The position numbers and the translations under genes were made by a program. DNA of 64,000 bases from Polyangiaceae bacterium (lineage in GTDB: Bacteria > Myxococcota_A > Polyangia > Polyangiales > Polyangiaceae): NCBI GenBank assembly GCA_016712345.1, contig JADJRH010000011.1:2170001-2234000 (forward strand), read 5' to 3'. This document shows positions 1 through 6,897 of this stretch, piece after piece. Every line of letters starts with the position of its first letter. Positions within the stretch are counted from its first letter, which is position 1. The notes below the pieces were generated by a model. The model searched no databases. It was not told where the DNA came from and saw only the letters and a list, made by a program, of their open reading frames with translations.

Positions 1-1
1 C

Positions 2-103
2 GCCGCGTTGCCAAAACTTGTCAAAGAGCGTGCAGCGCGCCAGGGCCCGGTACTCGTCCGCCAGTCCACAGCGCCGCTGATTGCCGAGGACGAAGAGCAA
101 TGA
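2..103 (+). CDS. C-terminal end of an upstream gene, partial
   Basis: An open frame runs from the window edge to a TGA at 101-103 and encodes about 33 residues ending in ...PLIAEDEEQ. Its stop overlaps the ATG of the next gene (ATGA at 100-103), the usual sign of translational coupling, and this supports it as a real gene end. The fragment is too short to assign a family. Confidence 0.5.
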   Translation, partial: AALPKLVKERAARQGPVLVRQSTAPLIAEDEEQ

Positions 104-1199
104 GCCGTCGTGCGCGGTCCACGAGCGCCGTCGGACTGCCGGTGTTGCGCGATGCCGCGGCTGAGGCCAGCGACATGCGGGCGGCCCATGCGGCACACCT
201 GGCACTCGCGGGCGGCGGCTCGGCCACCGATGCTGTGATTGCCGGCTTTTTCGCGGCTGCGGGCGCTTTGCCAAGTGTACTCCTCGGGTCCGCTGTGGCG
301 ATCGTTTCCAACGTTGGATCGGGAGTTCGAGCGTTTGATGGGCGACCGCTGCAACCTGGAAAAGGCGCCGCGCGACCCCGCGGTTATTTGAAAGGTGTAC
401 ACCCGCCCGACGCCGCCTTTTTGGCGGTTCCGCGGGCTGTGCCGCTCCTTATGTTGCTCCATGCATACGGCGGGCGAACGAGCTTCGGCGTGCTCTCTCG
501 CTCCGGCGTTGAAACAGCGAGCGGAGTCGACGCAAAAAAGCGCGCCAAAATTTTGCGACGCGTCGGCGCGGCAGGTGCAATCGCACTTCGTGCCGAGGGC
601 ATCAATGAAGCGCTCCTAACGCGTGGCAACGGCGTTGCCGGCGGCGCGCTGACCGAAGAAGACTTAAACAACGTGTTGCCCGCCGACGCGGAGGCGATCT
701 CTCTTGGAGGTCACGGGCCGGAAACACTGATTTCGGTGGGGCCTTGGAGCGCCGAAGAGTCCGCGGCCGACGAACATGAATGGGACGTCGACGTGATTGC
801 GGCCGCCGATTTTCGGGGAAACCTCGCCGTGATCTCTACGCACATCAGCCCGAAGGCGTGTTGCTGCCGGAGGTTGAACTAACGGCCCCCCGAGCGGCGG
901 TTCCCGTGATGCGCGGTGTGACACGAGTAAACCCGGAAACTCCGTTGTGTACACCGGCGCTCGCGGCGGTCGCTCGATTCGGCAAAGAGCTGGCGCTCGC
1001 GATCGGCCTCGCAAAACCCCGAGCACGCTTTCAAAATTTCGGCGCGGAGCTGAATGTGCACTCGTTCGCTCCCACCGAGCAGGGCGCTTCTGTGGAAGAA
1101 GGTCTGCGCATGCTTGCTGAGAAACACGGCGCCAACCGATGCGTGGCCGCATTGCGTACACCGGCTTCGACGCGAGCGTGTGTTGTTGTCGCGGGGTAG
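100..1199 (+). pseudogene. gamma-glutamyltransferase-like protein, frameshifted
   Basis: Two overlapping frames make one protein. Frame 1 (100 to about 849) carries GGT-like features: an AGGGSATDAVIAG segment like the 'GGNAVDAAVA' motif near the N-terminus of gamma-glutamyltransferases, a VRAFDGR segment, and AGGALTEEDL. It ends in ...NLAVISTHIS and then runs into a stop. Frame 3 continues seamlessly as PEGVLLPEVELTAPRAAVPV and on to 1199. A single-base loss in the C run around 849-851 explains the break. In active GGTs a TTH motif provides the catalytic Thr at the start of the small subunit. The equivalent region here (...EWDVDVIAAADFRGNLAV) has no such Thr, so the protein is probably a catalytically dead or divergent Ntn-hydrolase relative. 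The start is the ATG coupled to the upstream stop. Family assignment is tentative. Confidence 0.45.
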
Positions 1200-1282
1200 C
1201 AGCTCACCCGGCGCTCGCATTCTGTGTACACAAGTCACGCGGGCTTTCGTCGCCGCGGGGTAACAGCTCACCCGTCGTTCGC
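1191..1282. repeat. pair of 28-bp near-identical direct repeats
   Basis: The word GCGGGGTARCAGCTCACCCG plus K-C-G-Y-TCGC occurs at 1191-1218 and again at 1255-1282, 64 bp apart. The first copy covers the stop of the frameshifted GGT-like gene. A GTGTACAC palindrome (1224-1231) lies between them. Function unknown. The interval 1200-1400 otherwise shows no convincing gene. Confidence 0.45.
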
Positions 1283-1401
1283 GAGCCAACGCTCAATGTC
1301 CGCGCGGGTTGGCGCTTGGCGCGCGGCGGTATTGAGCACCGAAAGCGCTGTGAGCGTTCGCAAACGGGGCGCACGCGTAAGCCGCCGGATTGATCGGGCA
1401 G

Positions 1402-1450
1402 AAACACGAAAAGCCGGGCCTCCAACGTTTGGAGCCGGCTTTCGTTTTTT
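1402..1450. terminator. bidirectional intrinsic terminator downstream of rpmB
   Basis: Stem AAGCCGG (1411-1417), two bulged bases, CTCCAA (1420-1425), 3-nt loop, TTGGAG (1429-1434), CCGGCTT (1435-1441). A T run follows on the + strand (1444-1450), and a T-rich tract follows on the - strand. It sits just beyond the stop of rpmB on the - strand. Confidence 0.8.
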
Positions 1451-1476
1451 TGCTGGGGCGCGCACGCCCGTTGCCG

Positions 1477-1701
1477 TTAGAGCGCGATACCGTAGCGCTT
1501 GGCGTAATTGAGCAGACCGACCTTGTCGATCGTACGGATGTCGCGCGTGGTGAGCTTGAGCGACACGAAGCGGCCCAGCTCAGGAACCCACAGGCGACGG
1601 GTTTGGATGTTCACGTTGTGCCAGCGCTTGGTTTTGATGTTGGAGTGGGACACGTTTTGTCCCAACATCTTGCGGCGGCCGGTAATTGCACTCTTTGCCA
1701 T
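1477..1701 (-). CDS. rpmB: 50S ribosomal protein L28
   Basis: A 74-residue basic protein starting MAKSAITGRRKMLGQNVSHS, with the NIKTKRWHNVNIQ and LWVPELGRFVSLKL segments typical of bacterial L28, and of the usual length. It is a component of the large ribosomal subunit. The N-terminal CxxC zinc motif found in some L28 proteins is absent, so this is a zinc-free form. It is transcribed alone and followed by a strong terminator. Confidence 0.95.
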   Translation of the reverse strand: MAKSAITGRRKMLGQNVSHSNIKTKRWHNVNIQTRRLWVPELGRFVSLKLTTRDIRTIDKVGLLNYAKRYGIAL

Positions 1702-1828
1702 GACGATCTCGCGATGGGTCTACACTCGAACGTTGAGATTCGAGGGGCGCGCAAAGTACCTTTAGGGGAGCAGTTGTCAAGTGGTTCCCGCAGGCGGAGC
1801 CGCCGCGTGGACGAATTTTGCGCCGCGG

Positions 1829-1928
1829 CGAAGTGGCCAGTGTTTCGGAACGAGCAGCCCCGATCACGCGTCCGAGCGAGAACCGGCGGGGAACAGTCAT
1901 CGCTTCGAGGCTTTTTTACTTCGCCGCC
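1829..1928. repeat. dispersed fold-back repeat, degraded copy
   Basis: Contains the block GAGCAGCCCCGATCACGCGTC plus CGAGCGAGAACCGG, shared with copies at 55.4 kb and 58.7 kb. It is enclosed by an exact 10-bp inverted pair, GCGGCGAAGT (1829-1838) and ACTTCGCCGC (1919-1928). It lies in the 270-bp gap between rpmB and the hydrolase gene. No CTAG boundary is visible, unlike the other two copies, so this one is probably old. Confidence 0.6.
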
Positions 1929-1972
1929 CGCCGAAAGGCTGAGTAGACCAAACGCTGAGGCGCGTACGGGTC

Positions 1973-2941
1973 ATGGGCCGCAATCTTGAATTGGCGATCG
2001 GTGCGTTGAACGGCGCGGTGGGCGACTACCTGGAGCGCACGAACAACGGTCTTGCAACCGCCATGCAGCTTCTCGTCAACGGCAAACCCGTGGCTCCTGC
2101 AGAAGCGTCACGCTCGTGGCAAACCGCGCCTGATGTGTACACAGAGGTTCCGCGGCGACTTGTGATCTTGGTGCACGGCCTCATGAGCACCGAAGATGTG
2201 TTTCGTTTTCCAGACGGCGAAACGTACGCATCCATGCTTGCCCGCGACTTTGGGTTTGCGCCGTTGGAGCTGCGGTACAACAGCGGTCGACGCATCTCTG
2301 AAAATGGGAGATCGCTCGACGAACTGTTCACCTCGCTTGATCAAGCGTGGCCTGTGCCGCTCGACGAGTTCGTGTTGATCGGACACAGCATGGGCGGCCT
2401 CGTGATCCGCGGCGCGACCCACGCGGCAGCCGAGCGAGAATCGGGCTGGCTCTCCAAGGTGCGCCGCGCTTTTTATTTGGGTGCACCCCATTTGGGAGCG
2501 CCGCTTGAACGCTTTGGAAACGCCGTTTCGTGGGCCCTTCACAAGGTGGGTCACCCGGTGACGAGGCTCATCGCCGACATCGTGAACCTGCGCAGCGTCG
2601 GCGTGAAAGACCTTCGCTACGGAAACCTGCGCCGCGAAGATTGGGAAGGCCACGACGCGGACGCGCTGCTTCAAAACACACGGCATCCGGTGCCTCTTTT
2701 GCCGCATATTCGGCACCATTTGATCGTCGTTTCGCTGTTCACGGACGTGGAGTCGGCGATCTTACTCGGCGACGCGCTCGTTCCTGTTCGGAGCGCCGCC
2801 GGTCGCGCAAAAGCGGTGGATCGCGCGAGCCCGTTTCCACAGGAACACGTTCGCATTCTCCCCAAAATGAGCCACCTAAGACTTGCTCATGATCCAAATG
2901 TCTACGCGCAGATTCGCGCGTGGTGCGAGGAGCCCCTCTGA
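1973..2941 (+). CDS. alpha/beta-hydrolase, lipase-like (GHSMGG)
   Basis: A 322-residue alpha/beta-hydrolase. The oxyanion-loop region ILVHGLMS follows beta-strand 3, and the nucleophile elbow is GHSMGGLVI with the catalytic Ser in the centre. A following YLGAPHLGAP segment is typical of lipase/PGAP1-like esterases. The acid is probably an Asp in the GDALVPVRSAAG region and the His lies in the MSHLRLAHD segment near the C-terminus. No signal peptide is evident, so it is probably cytosolic. Its TGA overlaps the next ATG (2939-2943), so the two genes are coupled. The substrate cannot be inferred. Confidence 0.85.
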   Translation: MGRNLELAIGALNGAVGDYLERTNNGLATAMQLLVNGKPVAPAEASRSWQTAPDVYTEVPRRLVILVHGLMSTEDVFRFPDGETYASMLARDFGFAPLELRYNSGRRISENGRSLDELFTSLDQAWPVPLDEFVLIGHSMGGLVIRGATHAAAERESGWLSKVRRAFYLGAPHLGAPLERFGNAVSWALHKVGHPVTRLIADIVNLRSVGVKDLRYGNLRREDWEGHDADALLQNTRHPVPLLPHIRHHLIVVSLFTDVESAILLGDALVPVRSAAGRAKAVDRASPFPQEHVRILPKMSHLRLAHDPNVYAQIRAWCEEPL

Positions 2942-3288
2942 TGAAACGCCTGCGTGGAATGAAATCGCTCGTGACCGACGCCGTTGACAAAGGCTCTCAA
3001 GCTGTTGAACGCGTGCAGATCGAAACGGCCAAAATTCCTTTTGATCTGCTCGAAAAAGTTCCTGGAATAAAGGTGCCTGCGAGCGGCGTGCGGCGCATCT
3101 ACAACATGAGCGTGTCAAACGTTCACAGCATGATTCGGCTCGTGAACCACGTTGCCGGCGAAACGTTCGACGCAATGGTCGACTCCGTTCAATCTGGGCT
3201 GGGCACCGCCGCGGCACCTCCCGCCGAAACGCCCAAAGCCAAAACCGGCGACGAAGCGGCAAAAGAGCCTGCAAAAAAGGCCAAATAG
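2941..3288 (+). CDS. small hypothetical protein with charged Ala/Lys-rich tail
   Basis: A 115-residue protein beginning MKRLRGMKSLVTDAVDKGSQ, with an amphipathic helical body (AVERVQIETAKIPFDLLEKV...) and a low-complexity tail rich in Ala, Pro, Lys and Glu. Its start overlaps the stop of the lipase-like gene, so co-expression is likely. The helix-plus-AK-rich-tail style is reminiscent of phasins or hydrolase companions, but no family is recognised with certainty. Confidence 0.7.
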   Translation: MKRLRGMKSLVTDAVDKGSQAVERVQIETAKIPFDLLEKVPGIKVPASGVRRIYNMSVSNVHSMIRLVNHVAGETFDAMVDSVQSGLGTAAAPPAETPKAKTGDEAAKEPAKKAK

Positions 3289-3298
3289 GGCACAAGCT

Positions 3299-3325
3299 GG
3301 GGCGGGGGGAACCCCCCCGCAACGC
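3299..3325. terminator. GC hairpin between convergent genes, possible terminator
   Basis: GCGGGGGG (3302-3309) pairs with CCCCCCGC (3313-3320) directly after the stop at 3288, but no T tract follows on either strand. It is more likely a transcript-end hairpin than a classical intrinsic terminator. Confidence 0.35.
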
Positions 3326-3355
3326 CCCCTGTAAGCGCTCTTGTTGTCGCAAGAA

Positions 3356-3450
3356 GCGTACACAATGACGCGCCATGATCATGTGTACCGTCGCCCGCCG
3401 CGTTCAACGCTGTTGATGTGTACGCATCTGTTCTCGCAAGCTTGTGTACG
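3356..3450. repeat. cluster of four GTGTAC-type palindrome variants
   Basis: GCGTACAC, GTGTACCG, GTGTACGC and GTGTACGC occur within about 90 bp in the gap between the convergent genes ending at 3288 and 3462. They are variants of the GTGTACAC word scattered over the whole window. No ORF or promoter logic explains the clustering. Confidence 0.6.
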
Positions 3451-3461
3451 CGTATTGCGGC

Positions 3462-4394
3462 TTACCAAGAACTTCGCATGAACGAAAACGAGGCTATGAG
3501 CGCGGCGGGCTCATTTCGCGAGAGCGGTGCTGCCGGCACATCCGCGGAGATCGACGCTTGAAAGCGGAAATCGTCGCTGATGGCGCGGCCGGCCGAGATC
3601 GCAATTGTAGTGAGTTCTTGGCCGCCGCCTTCCACGCTTCGACCGTCGAGGCGCGCCGGCAGCTCCGCCCGATACGACGCTGAAAGGGCGACAACGAGGT
3701 CGTTCTTGAAGGCATGTCCAACCGAAATGCCGGCCGAAAACGCCGGCGCGCGCTGCGTGTGAAAGCCGCTCACAACGCGCGGCGAGCGCCACTCTGCGCC
3801 CGCGGAAAGCAGAACAAACGTCGTTTTGAATGCGCGTTCCAAGGCGATTCTTCCAGAGGCGATCACCGTGCCCGTTCCGGTGCTGCCGGCCGCAAGCGGT
3901 CCCGACGCGGACTCAGGCGCGACACCAGTGGGAATGGTGAGCCCCGCGAGCAATGCGATGCCGGGCCATTGAGCGAGCGCGCCGGGCTCGACGAAATCGT
4001 AGCGCGCGCCGAGTTGAACATCCCCGATTCCGCCACCCGATTCACTGAGCGTGCCGATCTTCCGAAACGTTTGGACGAAGGGCAACACGATGGTGAGCTG
4101 AGCGTGGCGCAGCAGGCGCAGCGTGCCGATGAGCTGCTGATCGAGCGTCACATCGTAGGCGTCGGACGGCGTTGATGTGTACGCACCATCGCGACTCATC
4201 GATCCGTGGATCCATGAGCCTCGGACGGTGACGCCGAGCATGGCATTTTCGTACGGAACGAGGCGGCCCGAGCCAACCGCCGTTGCGCCGACGCAGCAGG
4301 CCTGCGCGTTTGCGGCGACCGGCCGACCGATGATGATTGCGAGCGCGAAGGCGGCGATCGCGGTTTTACTCGATATCCATTTCAATCGACGCAC
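3462..4394 (-). CDS. outer-membrane beta-barrel-like protein
   Basis: A 310-residue protein with an N-terminal signal peptide (basic MRRLK, then a hydrophobic stretch ending ...AANAQA). The mature part alternates hydrophobic and polar residues with many Gly/aromatic turns (GGGIGDVQLGARYDF, LLAGLTIPTG) and ends in FSFMRSSW, consistent with a transmembrane beta-barrel whose last strand ends in an aromatic residue. The GTG start lies inside the upstream lipoprotein gene (29-nt overlap), so the two are an operon. The partner's FixH/YtkA-like domain hints at a metal or redox-related envelope function; that is inference only. Confidence 0.7.
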   Translation of the reverse strand: MRRLKWISSKTAIAAFALAIIIGRPVAANAQACCVGATAVGSGRLVPYENAMLGVTVRGSWIHGSMSRDGAYTSTPSDAYDVTLDQQLIGTLRLLRHAQLTIVLPFVQTFRKIGTLSESGGGIGDVQLGARYDFVEPGALAQWPGIALLAGLTIPTGVAPESASGPLAAGSTGTGTVIASGRIALERAFKTTFVLLSAGAEWRSPRVVSGFHTQRAPAFSAGISVGHAFKNDLVVALSASYRAELPARLDGRSVEGGGQELTTIAISAGRAISDDFRFQASISADVPAAPLSRNEPAALIASFSFMRSSW

Positions 4395-4806
4395 CGTCCG
4401 ATGCAGGCCCTTCCACCGAGAGGCGCAGCACCCAATGCCCCGCCATCACCATGTCGACGGGAGAGGCCTGGTAGCGGCCGTCACCGAGTGCATCGACCTC
4501 GGTTTCGGTGGACGTCGCGTGCGCCATGTCGGGCATGAACGGAGTCACCGAAAGTTGCAGTCCATCGCTCGGCTCGCCGTCGGTGTTGACGAATCGCAGT
4601 TCCACGTCGCTGCGGCCGCGCGACGGCGGCTGCGACGGCGACGTGCGCACCTCAACGGTGTACATGTTTTTCTCGGTTTGCAGCACTGCGAGCGGCTCTT
4701 CGGGAAAGACAACATCGCCCGGTTCGTCTTGAGGGGTGGAACACCCAAAGGCGGACGCCGCGGCGAACAGAGCAAACGAAACAGGAAAACTTCGGCGGAG
4801 CATCAT
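4366..4806 (-). CDS. FixH/YtkA-like lipoprotein
   Basis: A 146-residue lipoprotein with a signal peptide and lipobox ...ASAFGC. The mature part is one beta-rich domain containing VTPFMPDMAHATSTET and GRYQASPVDMVMAGHWVLRL. This MPxMxH plus 'G.Y.a.v.m.m.G.W.l.v' arrangement is characteristic of FixH/YtkA-like immunoglobulin-fold domains, where Met/His residues may bind copper. It is the first gene of a two-gene unit with the beta-barrel protein. Periplasmic copper handling is a reasonable guess but not shown. Confidence 0.7.
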   Translation of the reverse strand: MMLRRSFPVSFALFAAASAFGCSTPQDEPGDVVFPEEPLAVLQTEKNMYTVEVRTSPSQPPSRGRSDVELRFVNTDGEPSDGLQLSVTPFMPDMAHATSTETEVDALGDGRYQASPVDMVMAGHWVLRLSVEGPASDGASIEMDIE

Positions 4807-4907
4807 GAGAACAGGCGCACCCTAGTCCACGCCGAGATGGCGGGTGTGCGGCATGTTGACGCATCAAACGAGCGACGAAACGCCGCGTTTTGAGCGAATT
4901 GAGCCGT

Positions 4908-5567
4908 TTATATCGGCGGCGGATACAGATTCACGACGACAGCGCCCGCTGATGGAAGCGGAAAGTCTGCGATCGCTTGGAAGCTTGGTTCACCCTGCTG
5001 GGCGTCGAGCGCGCTTGCGTACACAGGAACATAGACCCGATACGTTTGAGCGGGCGCCACGTGCTCTTCGTGGCAACTGCACCCAACGTTGTTTTGGGCG
5101 AATGTGTACACAAGCCCGCTCCACGCTTCATCGTGTTGAGCGCCGAGTGCGATTTCCACGGCATCCGTGGGACAGGCGCCGCATTCGATGCACTCGTTGC
5201 TTTGTGAGCAGTCAACCGTGCAGGCGCCCGAGAGCCCCAACGAGTTTTGAAATCCGTCGGCGCATTCACGAATGCTGTAGTTGAGAAGGCAGTCTTTGCG
5301 CAGAAAAACAGAACCACCCACGGGGTTGTCGGTGGGATTGGTGAACCGAAGCGTTATTTCGTACGGACCCGGCTGGGTGGTTTCGACGGTACACTCTTGA
5401 GGCAAAGTACTGCTCGACGTGTTCGTTGTTCCACCGCTGCTTGTCGTGCCGGCGCCTCCTGCTGCGCCGCCGTCACCACCGGAGCCGCCGGTGCCCGAAG
5501 ACACGTTCCCGCCGCAGCCCACGAAGAAAACAGCGGCGGCAAGACCCACAAAAAATTGCGATTTCAT
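4908..5567 (-). CDS. hypothetical lipoprotein with Gly/Ser/Thr-rich linker
   Basis: 219 residues: signal peptide MKSQFFVGLAAAVFFVGCGG with lipobox Cys, a Gly/Ser/Thr linker of about 35 residues typical of myxobacterial surface lipoproteins, then a domain with about twelve Cys (CTVDCSQSNECIECGACPTD and others), suggesting several disulfides. It lies 12 nt beyond the stop of the next lipoprotein gene on the same strand, so they are probably co-transcribed. No family is recognised. Confidence 0.75.
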   Translation of the reverse strand: MKSQFFVGLAAAVFFVGCGGNVSSGTGGSGGDGGAAGGAGTTSSGGTTNTSSSTLPQECTVETTQPGPYEITLRFTNPTDNPVGGSVFLRKDCLLNYSIRECADGFQNSLGLSGACTVDCSQSNECIECGACPTDAVEIALGAQHDEAWSGLVYTFAQNNVGCSCHEEHVAPAQTYRVYVPVYASALDAQQGEPSFQAIADFPLPSAGAVVVNLYPPPI

Positions 5568-5579
5568 AGGGCAACATTC

Positions 5580-5942
5580 CTACGGCCAGCGGCAGTCGAT
5601 CTCGCATGAGCACACGCTTTCTCCAACGCCGCAGTGACCGTCACCGCAACGAATGCAGAACGCATGCCCGTCGTCGGTGGGTACACATTGATCAAGACGC
5701 AGAATCGATCCCTTGTACACATTGGCGCGAGTGAGCCCAGCGCAGCAGGGGCGAGCCGCTTCGGGACCGGTTGGGGCGATCTCGATCGCTTCAGCCACGC
5801 AGCTTTCCGCGCCGGCTTGTGCCGAAGTTGCGACGGCGGTGCCAGGCGGATCGGGCTCGGAAATCGTTGGAACGTATTCGTATTGCCCCGAACAGGCGCC
5901 GAACACGACCGGCAAGAATGTGGCAATTCTGAACGGGCGCAT
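5580..5942 (-). CDS. small Cys-rich lipoprotein
   Basis: A 120-residue protein from the ATG at 5942 (MRPFRIATFLPVVFGACSG, lipobox GAC). An upstream in-frame ATG at 5966 would add eight residues before the signal peptide and is less likely. It ends in CGDGHCGVGESVCSCEIDC, the CGDGxC...E...C...DC motif that recurs many times in the giant Cys-repeat protein at 61.6-64 kb. Probably surface-exposed; function unknown. Upstream in an apparent pair with the 219-residue lipoprotein. Confidence 0.75.
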   Translation of the reverse strand: MRPFRIATFLPVVFGACSGQYEYVPTISEPDPPGTAVATSAQAGAESCVAEAIEIAPTGPEAARPCCAGLTRANVYKGSILRLDQCVPTDDGHAFCIRCGDGHCGVGESVCSCEIDCRWP

Positions 5943-6207
5943 GGCCTCTTTTGAGACTATCAGCATGGAAGGTCATCGTTTGCTTGCCGTGCGCGCGCGG
6001 TTCGGCTACGACCGAATGGCCTCAGCTGGGCCCGCGTCACGTCGGGGGACAACGAGGGCCAATGGACCGGCCATCGACCCTTCAATCCGCGGTGGCTTGG
6101 TTTCAGTTGCGGATGCGGATTTTTCTGCGGACACCCCTCTGATCCGGCGGCGCATTGGATGGTTGTTTTGTTACTGGCACGGCGCCGCGAATGAGTCGAG
6201 AAGAGCA

Positions 6208-6639
6208 ATGGGTAACCGCCTGTATGTCGGCAATCTGTCCTTTCAGACAAAGGCCGATACAATCCGCACCGCGTTCAGTGCTTTGGGGGAAGTGACCGAC
6301 GTTCACGTCGTGACTGACCGAGAAACCGGTCAACCCCGTGGGTTCGCATTCGTGACAATGGGTTCGCCGCAGGAAGCCGCAAAGGCGATTGCAGAGATGA
6401 ACGGCGCGATGCTTGATGGTCGCCCGCTTCGCGTAAATGAAGCTGAAGAGCGTCAACCGCGCGGCGGCGGCGGTGGCTTCGGCGGCGGCGGCGGCGGTGG
6501 TCGCGGCGGCGGTGGCTTCGGCGGCGGCGGCGGTGGTCGCGGCGGCGGTGGCTTCGGCGGCGGCGGCGGTGGTCGCGGCGGTCGTGATCGCGGCGAACGC
6601 GGTGGCCGTGACCGCGGCGAACGCGGTGGTCGTTGGTGA
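6208..6639 (+). CDS. glycine-rich RRM RNA-binding protein
   Basis: 143 residues. One RNA-recognition motif spans about residues 3-82, with RNP2 LYVGNL and RNP1 RGFAFVTM and the expected spacing. A C-terminal Gly-rich tail is built of GGGFGGGGGGRG repeats followed by RGERGGRD repeats. The architecture matches bacterial cold-inducible Rbp-type proteins known from cyanobacteria and myxobacteria, which bind single-stranded RNA. The ATG at 6208 was chosen because it begins the RRM directly; longer in-frame starts would add non-conserved sequence. The repeats are near-identical at DNA level and could expand or contract. A strong terminator follows at 6746. Confidence 0.93.
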   Translation: MGNRLYVGNLSFQTKADTIRTAFSALGEVTDVHVVTDRETGQPRGFAFVTMGSPQEAAKAIAEMNGAMLDGRPLRVNEAEERQPRGGGGGFGGGGGGGRGGGGFGGGGGGRGGGGFGGGGGGRGGRDRGERGGRDRGERGGRW

Positions 6640-6745
6640 AATAGTTCGCGTGCAATTGCGCGCGACAACGTTCACTTGAAACGCTGAATCCTCTTGAGGG
6701 CTCAGCGCTCCAAACTCCGCGAACAAAGTCGATCGATCGACTGAG

Positions 6746-6774
6746 ACGGGTGCCCTAGGGCGCCCGTTTTTTTT
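6746..6774 (+). terminator. intrinsic terminator after the RRM gene
   Basis: ACGGGTGCCC (6746-6755), 2-nt TA, GGGCGCCCGT (6758-6767), followed by eight T. One T-G wobble; otherwise a perfect 10-bp stem. Confidence 0.92.
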
Positions 6775-6897
6775 CCGCGTTTCCCGGCCATCGCTCGCCG
6801 CCCTTCGTCTTGTGGCTTCCGCCCGCGCGTGAAGAAATGTTTCGGTCGCGGCGGCGCAATTGCTTTTCACCCACGACCCTTTAACTACGGCGGTCAG

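Noticed and set aside
1268..1465. 65-residue open frame on - strand ending ...IERWLANDG
   Set aside because: Its upstream half lies across the rpmB terminator hairpin and there is no ribosome-binding site; the C-terminus looks protein-like but cannot be supported.
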